64,000 nt of DNA from Petrosia ficiformis (taxonomy: Eukaryota > Porifera > Demospongiae > Haplosclerida > Petrosiidae). Made by a program: the position numbers and the translations under genes. The number at the start of each line of letters is the position of its first letter. Positions within the stretch are counted from its first letter, which is position 1. Location of the stretch: NCBI GenBank assembly GCA_947044365.1, contig OX345640.1, positions 4,576,001 through 4,640,000 of the forward strand, written 5' to 3'. Shown one piece after another: positions 11,181-20,690 of the stretch. The notes under the pieces were generated by a model. The model did not search any database, was not told the DNA's origin, and saw nothing but the letters and a program-made list of their open reading frames with translations.

Positions 11181-11735
11181 CAAAGGCCCCTAGAGTGGTG
11201 ATACGTTGCAAGGGCCCCTAGAGTAGTAATATGTTGCAAGGGCCCCAAGAGTGGTCATACGTTGCAAGGGTCCCTAGAGTAGTAATATGTTGCAAGGGCT
11301 CCTAGAGTGGTGATACGTTGCAAGGGTCCCTAGAGTAGTAATATGTTGCAAGGGCCCCAAGAGTGGTCACACGTTGCAAGGGTCCCTAGAGAAGTAATAT
11401 GTTGCAAGGGCCCCAAGAGTGGTCATACGTTGCAAGAGTCCCTAGAGTAGTAATATGTTGCAAGGGCCCCTAGAGTGGTCATACGTTGCAAGGGCCCTAC
11501 AGTGGTGATATGTTGCAAGTGCCCCAAGAATGGTCATACGTTGCAAGGGTCCCTAGAGTAGTAATATGTTGCAAGGGCCACTAGAGTTGTCATACGTTGC
11601 AAGGGTCCGGTCCCTAGAGTGGTGATATGTTGCAAGGGCTCCTAGAGTGGTCATACGTTGCAAGGGCCCCTAGAGTGGTGATATGTTGCAAGGGCCCCTA
11701 TAGTGGTCATACGTTGCAAGGGCGCCTAGAGTGGG
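11181..11735 (+). repeat. 28-bp minisatellite with strict two-unit alternation
   Basis: About 20 units of GCAAGGGCCCCTAGAGTGGT followed by SATACGTT or AATATGTT. The CGTT and TGTT unit types alternate without exception through 19 scoreable units, so the true repeat unit is a 56-bp dimer. It is much richer in GC than its surroundings. Confidence 0.92.
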
Positions 11736-11984
11736 CTAAGCATAGTAAATGCAATAAGACGTATGGATAGCTATCTGTGAAGACTATCACTGGCAAAACA
11801 CTACACTGGCTCTAAGCTTTCTGACATGACAGTCACTTCTAGCTCTACCTACTTCATGTTAATGTAGACTTGTAACTATACGCGTGATGCTAGCATAATT
11901 AATTTAAAGCTTGCAAAAATGAAATTCAGATACACATATGATCGGACAAATTAAAGTCTTCAAATAAGATGAGTTGTATTTCCA

Positions 11985-12140
11985 TGTATTCATTTACTAC
12001 CAGAGGTCTTCTCAAGATCAGGAAACAGTAAATGTGAGTTATAAAATTTGTCATAATTTCATAACTGAAAGGTTTTAGAAAAAGCCTGAACTTTAAATTT
12101 TTTATTATCTTGTGCATTTTGAAGTCTGTTTGTAGCTCAT
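11985..12140 (+). repeat. Family V dispersed repeat, fragment
   Basis: It shares tcttctcaagatcaggaaaca-like, gttataaaatttgtcata-like and tttgaagtctgtttgtagct words with 49,730-49,950, 61,780-62,010, 46,967-47,105 and 16,655-16,710. Non-coding. Confidence 0.5.
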
Positions 12141-12144
12141 TTGA

Positions 12145-12550
12145 GAATAACAGTGGCAGTCAGTGGGAATTAAACCCAGGGCCACTGACTTCACCCACCA
12201 GTGCTCTCACCACTGAGATACAACAACCAGGCAACCATCAGCACTTCACAATCTTCACTTCCCTCTCTTTTAGCCTTATTTATTCATTGGAATTTAACAT
12301 TTTATTTTGAATGAGGGAGATTAGCAAAGCATTAGGAATCCTACAAAGCATTTATATGCCTTTACTCCTAAAGGAGTAATGTTTCCAGTTGACTCCTAAC
12401 TAGGTTATGACAGCACATACATTGTGGGCTGCCTGGTATGTGACTTCAGTTCCAATTGGGCATTGTATATAGAGGATTGTGAAGTGCTGATTGTTGTAGC
12501 TCAATGATGAGAGCACTGGTGGCTGAACTCAGTGGTCCTGTGTATAGTGT
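12145..12550 (-). mobile_element. Head-to-head tRNA-derived element, copy 1
   Basis: The low end holds, on the minus strand, a tRNA-like head with an A-box-like sequence (tatctcagtggtgagagc) and a B-box-like sequence (complement of gggaattaaaccc, 12,165-12,177). The high end (about 12,488-12,545) holds a second related tRNA-like segment on the plus strand (gtagctcaatgatgagagca). The two heads form inverted ends around a 270-bp centre. A close relative is at 19,520-19,905, so the inverted arrangement was itself propagated. Confidence 0.65.
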
Positions 12551-12633
12551 CACTGTAGAAATTCAGTTTGTGCTATGCAATCTCTGTTCTCTCCCTCCCT
12601 GCCTATGTACCTGTGAGAAGCTGACTAGGTGGT

Positions 12634-12790
12634 AGAATAACAGGAAGAGACTTGTTATGAATATAATTAAATTGTGTAATTCATAAACCCACAATAGTAT
12701 CAGTAACAGTCGACTATATAAGGAAGGCAATATACTTCCAATCATAACTTCTTGAAACTTTTGGAGTACCTACTTTTAATAAGTATAGGC
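12634..12790 (+). ncRNA. Module copy 3: promoter block, TATA, short body, Sm-like site, stem-loop
   Basis: The conserved upstream block leads to TATATAAG at 12,715-12,722, a body shorter than in the other copies, AACTTTTGGAG at 12,756-12,766, and a stem CCTACTT/AAGTATAGG (about 12,769-12,789). The Sm-like part and stem are tandemly duplicated just downstream. Confidence 0.35.
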
Positions 12791-12885
12791 TAAGTACAGT
12801 GAAACCTCTATAATGCGGACATTTTGGAGTACCTACTTTTAATAAGTATAGGCTAAGTACAGTGAAACCTCTATAATGCGGACAC
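12759..12885 (+). repeat. 63-bp tandem duplication of Sm-like site, stem-loop and pogo-like end
   Basis: Two copies, offset by 63 bp, of TTTTGGAGTACCTACTTTTA through CAGTGAAACCTCTATAATGC. The latter sequence resembles a Tc1/mariner-pogo terminal repeat found in many animals; no partner end is seen nearby. Confidence 0.7.
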
Positions 12886-13416
12886 CATTGGGACCAGCTT
12901 AAAGTGTCCTTATTTCAGAGGTTTATTATTATCTTTACCTACATTGTATTCACATCATAAATTAAATGGACATGTACATGCATGTCTTTTAAATGAAATT
13001 TTGGTGGTGAATAGGACGTGGGAACCCAAGTATCAATATTATAACTTTCAGAAATGGTATTAAAGTATGATATTGTATTGTACATCATTATAATTTGTGT
13101 CATTGGTTGTTGGTGTTGTTGCTATACCATGGCTGCTTCTTCATATACGTAGTGGGGGTGTGGTTTTGTTACTATTTATAGTAGTGAATAGTTATGTATA
13201 GAAATTTCCAGAAATGATGACTTTATAATATACTATACTCATGAATGTGATTACTGAATGCCTCACAGTGCAGAACCCTCACCACAAGTGTTATTGGGAA
13301 ATGAGAACAATGATGAGTATTGTAGCTATATTGCACATTCAAACTACTTATACAAACCACAGAATACAATCATTTCATCCTTGAGTGACATCCTGATATA
13401 ACCCAGTACTCCTAAC

Positions 13417-13764
13417 TAGGGATGTGCGATACCACTAAATAATAGTATTGCATATTGCTGCCAAAAATATCACGATACGATACAGTATCACGATATTTGA
13501 AATAATATTGAAACACTTATAAAATGTAAATAAATGTCCTATCTGGATGTATTTGTCAAGAAATGGTAAAAGAAATCAATGAAAGTTATGCACACTAGCT
13601 ATTTATAATTACTTTTATAGGTATCAAATCACACAAATTAGAAAAACCATGTTTACTAAACTGTCCATTCCAGTGTTTCGATACACCCAAAAGCTAATAT
13701 TGTATCACGATATTAAATGAAAATATCGATATTTCGATATATCGATACGTATTGCACATCACTA
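13417..13764. mobile_element. hAT-type MITE with 8-bp target duplication
   Basis: The ends are TAGGGATGTGCGATAC and GTATTGCACATCACTA. The flanking duplication CTCCTAAC lies at 13,409-13,416 and 13,765-13,772. The 348-bp non-coding interior is rich in ATCGATA words. It is a sister family to the element at 1,712-2,051. Confidence 0.87.
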
Positions 13765-14277
13765 CTCCTAACATACTTCAATAAAGTTCGAATGCAGTCC
13801 AGAAATTTCCATAGTAACTAGGTGAGACTGTTTCATGTTATGACAGTAATATCAAACAGAAAACTTCATTTCAATTGGACCACTCCCTAAATATTTATTA
13901 TTATAGTAATCAAAAATGGTTTGATTGCCTGAGTACCTACCACCTTAGGGCCAGTTTCTTGATGTAACCATTGCTACTATTAATAGAAACAATTGCTTCT
14001 ATAAATACAAACCGCACCCATCCTTAACAACAATGATAAACCCTTGGGAATACATCTTGAGCCAATTAACAAATATACTTATAATTAACTGTGCAGTACT
14101 AAATAACAATCTGTTTGGACCAATGGTGCGCCATACAAGCTTATCAAAAACACTGATCCATAGCCATATACACAATGTATGTATGCATCTATCTATTTAT
14201 ACACATACAACCAAGTGTTAAGTTAGTCTGTTTATATAGGCATATGAGATGTTTGATTCGGACCCTGCCAGCTGGGC

Positions 14278-14400
14278 TGCCTTGGTAGCTCAGTTGGTAG
14301 AGCATCTGTCTGGAGTACAGAGTGCGAAACCCACCTGATGCAACTCTCATTTTCATTTTTCCTTTTCCTCAGGTGTCTTTCTTTCTTTCTTTCTACAAAC
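14278..14400 (+). mobile_element. tRNA-derived SINE
   Basis: The tRNA-like head has an A box in TAGCTCAGTTGGTAGAGC (from 14,286) and a weakened B-box region (gtgcgaaacccacc). It is followed by a CATTTTCATTTTTCC block, CTCAGGTGTCTTTC and a (CTTT)n tail. The body after the head matches the 125-bp tandem unit at 2,440-2,880. A (TG)n tract follows at 14,406-14,435. A true tRNA is unlikely because the acceptor and T arms are not intact. Confidence 0.7.
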
Positions 14401-14402
14401 AT

Positions 14403-14436
<34 letters not shown>

Positions 14437-14439
14437 CAG

Positions 14440-15390
14440 AAAAAAAGATAGACAGTGTTTGCCAGATCCTCAGGCCATCAACTGAACGAACAGGCGGCCG
14501 TACGGGGACTGACTCGCAACTGAATAACAGACCTCTCTCTGTCAAGAGGTAACTTCTCCTCTGAAGCTTCAGTGGTACGAGTATCTGACATTTACTTCAT
14601 TTCATTGATATCCTATAAAGCTAAAGTACTAAGCTTAAAAAACTAGACAGGCATAGTAGGTCTCCCTTCAGCTCTTGTTTTCTATTTTCATGTTTTATCC
14701 AACTCATCTGGATGGTCTGTTGTTATTATGTTAGCATGCAGGCTTACAGTGTCTATACGCTTTGTTGATTATAGTAAAATGTGGTATAGATTAGCAATTA
14801 GCTACTTAACATAAAGCAGTGTGATAAATAGTATTAACAATCTTAACTTTTAACACATTCACATATGGTTTGATTCTTTGGTGTTACTAGACTCTTGACA
14901 GGGATAGTCTGGTCTTGGGAACCAGAACTGGGGGTTAAAGAAATCTTTGGTGGGATCCCAACCCTCCCCTCTCTATCCGTATCTGAAAATGCTTATAGAG
15001 TCCTGTTTACCAATGCATCATTAAATACATGTAGTAATAGCTCATTTACAAAACCTTGAAGTTAAATAATTGCCCATTCTTACTGGATTATAAAAGATCC
15101 TACTCCCTTGAAAACTTTACCTACCATGTGCTTATACACATGTGCTCTCCTAATTAACTTAGGTGGGCGTTTTTAATTAATTATTGCAAGGCTATTACTA
15201 TTACAGATGCTGTTGTGTGTGTCTCTGTGTCTGTGTGTCTGTGTGTCTGTCTGTGTGTCTCTGTGTGTGTGTGTGTGAAAGGTAGTCTGTCCTTCCATCT
15301 ATAGTATATAGTGAAGAACACATCTAAGTAACTTTTAAATGTCAATATCTATTTATGATACTATATTGATACCACCTCATCACTTGCATT
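14440..15390. other. Stretch without a gene
   Basis: It contains a TG/CTG-rich microsatellite at about 15,208-15,278. About 15,285-15,360 matches the upstream flank of module copy 6 (gtccttccatctatagt, 20,120). Nothing else is supported. Confidence 0.45.
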
Positions 15391-15392
15391 TG

Positions 15393-15569
15393 AGAATAAC
15401 AGGAAGTGACTTGTTATGAATATAATTAAATTGTGTAATTCTTAAACCCACAATAGTATTAGTAACAGTTGACTATAAAAGGAAGGGTTTGGGTGATTCA
15501 GTTTTATATCTTCACTGTCGTGTACAAAAAAAATTTTTGAGTGCCTACTCCTAATTCTAGTAAGTAGGC
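15393..15569 (+). ncRNA. Module copy 4: promoter block, TATA, variable body, Sm-like site, stem-loop
   Basis: The conserved upstream block leads to TATAAAAG at 15,474-15,481, AATTTTTGAG at 15,532-15,541, and a stem GCCTACT (15,543-15,549)/AGTAGGC (15,563-15,569). The body after AAGGAAG differs from every other copy. Confidence 0.42.
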
Positions 15570-15627
15570 TAAGTTAAGTGTTCACATAATAATTTACACA
15601 TGTACATGTAATCATGTATGTATAGGA

Positions 15628-16208
15628 TCAGGAGTCCATGATGGAGAGCCATAAAGAAAGGAGTAGGTGTGTGAAGCACCCACGCGTTAACGAGATTTTC
15701 CTTCAGCCTAACTTGGCTAGCGGATATACTATTTTTAGAACACGTTCCTGACCGCGCCCAAAGCATTTTCCTCGTGCTCATGCTTGCTCAATGAAATGGC
15801 GTCTCCAACGAGTGTTGTCGACCTTTTCGCCTGTCCTTACTCCACGAAGATCTCCCAGACTAGCAGCCAGGTGTTCTTCCAACATTCTGACTCCAGTTAG
15901 AAACAGTTTGAGAAGCTTTGCGTTGGCAAAAGGAGTGCCTGGTAGTGATGTCTTCACATTAATGCATTTGAAGCGCTTCATCGAAGAATACGCATCCCTA
16001 ACTGCTGAAGTAGCCACCACAGATGTTAGTAACAACACACTGACAAATTTCTTAATCTTAACAACGTGACTGATGGGCGTGGATGTAAACATTGGGTTCT
16101 AAAAATAGTATATCCACTAGCCAAGCTAGGCTGAAAAAAAATCTTGTTAACGCGTGGGCGCTTCACACTCCTACTCCTTTCTTACCACTCTCCATCATGG
16201 ACTCCTGA
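15628..16208 (+). mobile_element. Inverted-repeat element carrying an open frame
   Basis: Inverted ends of about 115 bp (TCAGGAGTCCATGATGG at 15,628; complement CCATCATGGACTCCTGA ending 16,208) are flanked by TAGGA at 15,623-15,627 and 16,209-16,213. The centre, about 350 bp, is more GC-rich than its surroundings and holds an open frame. The superfamily is not determined. Confidence 0.7.
15791..16069 (+). CDS. Short open frame inside an inverted-repeat element
   Basis: A 92-residue frame starting at an ATG. The N-terminal half is basic and contains TPRRSPRLAARC, a motif type seen in several chromatin-associated proteins. The C-terminal half (HLKRFIEEYASLTAEVATT) could be helical. No family is recognised. 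The frame sits in the unique centre between two inverted repeats, so it may be a captured host exon or a remnant of the element's own gene. An opposite-strand frame (15,778-16,092) overlaps it, and codon use cannot decide between them by eye. Confidence 0.3.
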   Translation: MKWRLQRVLSTFSPVLTPRRSPRLAARCSSNILTPVRNSLRSFALAKGVPGSDVFTLMHLKRFIEEYASLTAEVATTDVSNNTLTNFLILTT

Positions 16209-16609
16209 TAGGATATAGCCCTGGTTGGAGGGGCAGTTGTGGGCAGGATAATTGGTCGAGGGCGTAGCCTGAGACAATTATCTCAAGGGTGTTATATGCC
16301 GTCTCCAAACAGTATTTTATACCATGGTAACACAAAAGTATGCAATTAAATCATATTTGACATCCTGTTGTCAAATAGAAACCCTAGTACTACGCCAATT
16401 AGTGTTTACTGTAAAAACTGTGAAAATACAATTAGTGACTAGTCACTAAATCTCCCTGTCTACAGACATGTTATGGGCATATATCTCCAGCAGTACATCA
16501 ATGATACTGCTAAAAATTAAGTTGATACAATATCGATAGATATCACCAATATATCGAAGATATCGATATGATTTTGATACGATGTAGAGACCACACATAA
16601 TTTTCATAA

Positions 16610-16656
16610 TCACTTATAAACAATTTAATCATATTCATAACAATTCTCTTCCTGTT
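16610..16656 (-). repeat. Inverted fragment of the module promoter block
   Basis: On the minus strand it reads aacaggaagag, then ttgttatgaatatgatta and aattgt. This is the start of the conserved upstream block, about 120 bp before the full plus-strand module copy 5. Together they make a promoter-block inverted repeat. Confidence 0.7.
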
Positions 16657-16726
16657 TTAATTTTTTATTATCTTGTGCAATTTGAAGTCTGCTTGTAGCT
16701 CATTTGAAGTGCTAATTTGCTAGAAG

Positions 16727-16898
16727 AGAATAACAGGAAGAGACTTGTTATGAATATGATTAAATTGTGTAGTTCATAAACCCACAATAGTATCAGTAAC
16801 AGTTGACTATAAAAGGAAGAGTTTTTTTGATAGTTAAATTTGTAATATGCAACACAATTTTGTTAATAATTTTTGGAGTGCCTACCCTCTAAGTAGGC
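16727..16898 (+). ncRNA. Module copy 5: promoter block, TATA, variable body, canonical Sm-like site, stem-loop
   Basis: The conserved upstream block is followed by TATAAAAG at 16,808-16,815, AATTTTTGGAG at 16,868-16,878 (a very good Sm consensus) and a short stem GCCTAC (16,880-16,885)/GTAGGC (16,893-16,898). The body between is unrelated to the other copies. Of the set, this copy looks most like a small Sm-class RNA gene. Confidence 0.45.
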
Positions 16899-17199
16899 AT
16901 AACTATTTAATGGATTACACATGTGTAAAAATTGTGTATCAGAGTGTAGTGATGGGCGATACCTTTTTTTCTTAGTTCGGTACGATACCGAGTACTTTGA
17001 AGCTCGGAACCGAAGGTACCGAATACGATACCGAGTACATAGTTTGTGCGCATGCGCAGAAAAACTATTGAGTTAGTTTGTGCAAGTATATGAATACAAT
17101 GTGTGTGTATTAATAAAATTTAATGTTTACTGAAAGTATAGTCTGTATTGACGAGAGAAATAGATAGTGTGAGAGGAATACTGTCACTTTGTGATCACA

Positions 17200-17307
17200 A
17201 TTGTAGATTATCATGTTGAGGAAGAGCAGAATATCGGCATTTTTTGGCTTCAACCTATTTCGCCTCTCGGAAACCAATTGACCAGCCTTTGAGAAAAGTT
17301 GTTCCAA
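17200..17307 (-). pseudogene. hAT transposase C-terminal dimerisation domain fragment
   Basis: The frame EQLFSKAGQLVSERRNRL followed by KPKNADILLFLN matches the hAT C-terminal dimerisation motif (E.LFS.AG....R.RL.P.N.. .LLFLN). It lies inside the hAT element on its minus strand. The rest of the transposase is absent, so this is a relic. Confidence 0.85.
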
Positions 17308-17399
17308 TGGAACTGATGATCCAGGGATGCATAAGAACTATAATTATTTTAAAAATTATTGTTGCAGGTGATAATAATAATTATTATTAAAATAAAAAC

Positions 17400-19098
17400 A
17401 AGATATATAGAGAAAAAAACATCCCTATATTTGCTTTGTGATGACTATGTATTAAGCATTGCTGATGGCACTAGTGTCTCTACCTTTCTGTGTACTCCTG
17501 GGGCCTGAAGACGTAAGTGTAAGCCTAATTGCAGTCTAAATACACAGATGTCTGATGAACTGACTGAGGTACTCCTTCAAGGTTCTAAATGATGACTTCC
17601 TCGTGTCTGAAACTCAACAACTTATCATACTTACTTGTTAAAGATTCTTGCATAATATCTATACTGTTTCTCTGCTATATACAACAGTTATTAGCAGTTT
17701 TACATCCATTCTGAATCTTCCTGGCTGGTCTGTAGCTCAAACGCGCGTTCTTTTACGCGCCACGCCCATTAATTGACCGAGCCCCCCCGGGAATGACGCA
17801 ACTTCCTTAACTACGTATACAACGCATAGTCGCGCAAGTGACACAAGAATATATATATATTTATTATATATATGTGACGCGCTCTGTGAAAAGGTGGCTA
17901 TCTTTTTAAATTTAATATTTTTGTATGGGCTCAATAATGCAAAAAACACGCCAAGTGGCGAAATCGTGTTTATTGTAGTTTCATGAGGACAAATACCTTG
18001 GCTATCTCTACCAGCAGTTTCAAAGTCCAGATCCACGTAGTTTTTCCAGAACGAGTGTTTGTTCAGAGTCGGTCAGAAATGTTTATAACGCCATTAAAAA
18101 ATTAACGGAGATGTAACACTAAACGAAACACGGAATTCCCTGACCGCTGGCCTCGCCCCCTAGCAACAAGCATAGTAACGTATTTGTCTGATGGCTTCAA
18201 GGAATTCTTCTGATATTGCATGCAATTAAAAGAGCTTTTTTCAAAGCTCACTGACCCCATTGGACATAGAATCACTCACTTCTTTCATTACTGATTATTT
18301 TTGGAATGAGGATGACCCAAATGTAAGGTAATTAGTAATTGTTATAATGTATTCATAGCATACACATGTACTTATAATAACAAATGAATATAATATATAT
18401 AATCAATAGACAATGAAGAGCAGGATGAAGACTTGAATTTTGAGGGTGAATTCATTCTCTAGAGATATAAATAAGCTGCAAATTGACATTGTTCTTGTAC
18501 AGGTCATAATGATGCAGTTGAATGGATGTGACTCTATGAAGAACAGAAGTAGTAGTGTAGTAGCATGCTCATACACTTCACTAAGGCACAGTATATATGT
18601 ATAAATACAAATGTTGTTCATAAGAATGATAATGAATTTAATGATACTAATAAAACTCATGTCTCACCTGTTTGCTGGATTTTCACATTTATAATGGGTC
18701 TCTCTGTCATGTTTCAATCCTTCTTACCTCGTAAATAAGGGTTAAATCGCTCGATCTTCAACAAAACTCTGAGTAGAAACTGTCTCCATCTTCCTGTTCA
18801 CAGTACTTACTTCGTTTACGGAAATATACGGAATTTAATAATAATCACATTAAATTGCATTTTTTGGGGAATTATGTGGAACCAAACAACTTAGCGTCTG
18901 GCTCGATATCTCGCGATTGCAATGTCGGATGGAAAAAGCGAATACACCATCAGATAGCCAAGAGAATGGGGAATCTAAAGATGTGAATATCTCATTTTTT
19001 TCAAAATAGTAAGATAGCCACCTTTTCTCATCCTGGGTCACATATACATTAAACCCCGTGGAAAGCAATTATAGGGATGGCCCTACGGGCCATAAAAA
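17400..19098 (-). mobile_element. Family X repeat, copy 2 (interrupted)
   Basis: The low end is acaagatatatagagaaaa then catccctatatttgc. Conserved blocks follow to 17,870, and the high end is ccccgtggaaagcaattata then gggatggccctacgggccat (about 19,045-19,098). It is inserted in the hAT element and itself split by the element at 17,871-19,044. Confidence 0.7.
17871..19044. mobile_element. Inverted-repeat element nested in family X
   Basis: The ends TATGTGACGC and GGTCACATA are each followed inwards by a shared gtgaaaaggtggctatctt (complement near 19,010-19,030). The inverted ends are about 40 bp with mismatches. The 1.1-kb centre contains short frames without recognised domains. It is the innermost of three nested elements. 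Confidence 0.65.
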
Positions 19099-19519
19099 TA
19101 ACGAGTCAATATTATTATTAGATTATAAATTATTAACAAATATTAAGGTTAAGTGGGTGTGGTTATGGTATCGAACGTAGTCGGTTCTGTTTCCAGTAAT
19201 CGGTACGAACAGTTTGTGTGCTGGAACCGAAGTATCGAGTACTTGGGTACTGGTATCGCCCATCACTATCAGAGTGAGAAATAGCTGTTCTCCAGTGCTC
19301 ATTTGAGCACCAGATTTTGACATGACAATGCATGCTAGTTGTACTGTGGTGAGCATTGGTGACAGCAGGCTTATTTCCCACCTTGATGTGTATGTTGTAT
19401 GTCTTATAAATGATATGTTTGAGATGATGGGATACTGAAAATGTTTTAATCTTACAAATAAGTGCTAAATTCAAATGAATAATGAATAGGCTGAAAGAGG
19501 AAAGTGAAAACAAAATGCT

Positions 19520-19905
19520 GGCAGTCAGTGGGAATTGAACCCAGGGCCACTGGCTTTAGCCACCAGTGCTCTCACCACTGAGATACAACGACCAGGCAAC
19601 CATCAGCACTTCACAGTCTTCACTTCCTCTTCTCTTTCAGCCTAGAATTTAATGTTTATTTTGAATGTGAGGGAGATTAGCAAAGCATTAGCATTGTTAC
19701 AAACCACTTATATGGCTTTACTCCTGATGGAATAATGTTTCCGGTTGACTCCTAACTAGGTGACAGCACATACATAGTGGCTGCCTGGTGCATGACTGAA
19801 GCATTCAATATCAATTGTGGCAGTATATATAGAGGATTGTGAAGTGCTGATTGTTGTAGCTCAATGACGAGAGCTGAACTCAGTGGTCCTGTGTATAGTG
19901 TCCAT
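19520..19905 (-). mobile_element. Head-to-head tRNA-derived element, copy 2
   Basis: The tRNA-like head on the minus strand has a B-box-like sequence (complement of gggaattgaaccc, 19,530-19,542) and an A-box-like sequence (complement at about 19,568-19,585). An inverted second head on the plus strand lies at about 19,850-19,895. It aligns along its length with 12,145-12,550. Confidence 0.65.
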
Positions 19906-20168
19906 GTGGATATTCAGTTTGTGCTACGCAATCTGCAGATTTCGCAAATTCCCAGATTGTGTGCAACATTCCCGGATTGTGCAGAACATATGTAAGTACA
20001 TATACTTCCCAACACACAGTGTGTTATATATAATATATACATAACACTTTCTAATAGTCTCAAACTTGTTGGGTTTATGGTTAGGACTTCATGTACATGT
20101 ATTTTAGGCTGTAGATTCTTCTGTCCTTCCATCTATAGTTTGGATAGTATAGTGAAGAACACCTCTTT

Positions 20169-20556
20169 TAAATGTATAATTAGACATATAATATTTATGA
20201 TACTAGATATGAAAATATTGTACTTGACCATTTTTGGAAGAGACTTGTTATGATTAACACTTGACCATATAAGGAATCTGTTGGGTGATAATCAAGGAAA
20301 TCTTGTTGTATACTTTATAGTGAAAGAGTGCCTACTTCTATTGCTAGTAAGTAGGTTAACTTACATGTTCACATGTATGTCTATGGTGACCAATTAATTT
20401 TGATACTCTTATAATCATGTAGCTTGTGAACGAGTATTGAGTACTATTCCAATACTTTATATACTTGAGAATGTTAATGTGTTTACATTCACTTCAAATT
20501 TTAAATCTGTCTACTAATTAAGTGTGACAGAATAGGGATGTGGAAACCTAAGTATT
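20169..20556 (+). repeat. Outermost block of palindrome A, left arm
   Basis: It is the reverse complement of 48,184-48,556 with few differences, and contains module copy 6. It is separated from the inner arm by 1.1 kb (left) or 1.8 kb (right) of sequence not shared between arms. Confidence 0.9.
20240..20355 (+). ncRNA. Module copy 6 (decayed)
   Basis: The promoter block is shortened, CATATAAG lies at 20,266-20,273, the Sm-like site is lost (tatagtgaaagagtgcc), and the stem GCCTACTT/AAGTAGG is kept (20,330-20,355). Probably inactive. Confidence 0.3.
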
Positions 20557-20599
20557 AAAGAATAATAAAAAACATTTTCAATAAAAATGAAAGAAGTAA

Positions 20600-20690
20600 A
20601 CAAACCACTTCCATATAACCCTACATAATTACAGCTCTTTGTACAGAGGTGTAAGCACTTATGTAGGGTTATATGGAAGTGGTTTGTTTA
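20600..20690. repeat. Small imperfect palindrome (MITE-like)
   Basis: The inverted arms ccatataaccctacataa and ttatgtagggttatatgg flank a short centre. A related palindrome (ccatataacaaccctacata) lies at about 48,948-49,045, with its mirror at 62,700-62,790. Confidence 0.65.

Larger units (their letters stand above)
16947..19268 (-). mobile_element. hAT element remnant with 8-bp target duplication
   Basis: The ends are TAGTGATGGGCGATACC and GGTATCGCCCATCACTA. The flanks carry TCAGAGTG at 16,939-16,946 and 19,269-19,276. The termini match the MITE at 1,712-2,051, so this is probably a longer relative of that family. The interior contains the C-terminal part of a hAT transposase and a later family X insertion that contains yet another element. 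Confidence 0.85.

Noticed and set aside
14278..14350. A functional tRNA gene
   Set aside because: A-box-like sequence is present, but the T arm and acceptor stem do not pair and the segment continues into a SINE tail.
17737..18036. 99-residue frame inside the nested element as a gene
   Set aside because: No recognised domain and it spans the boundary of an inserted element; kept only as part of the element description.
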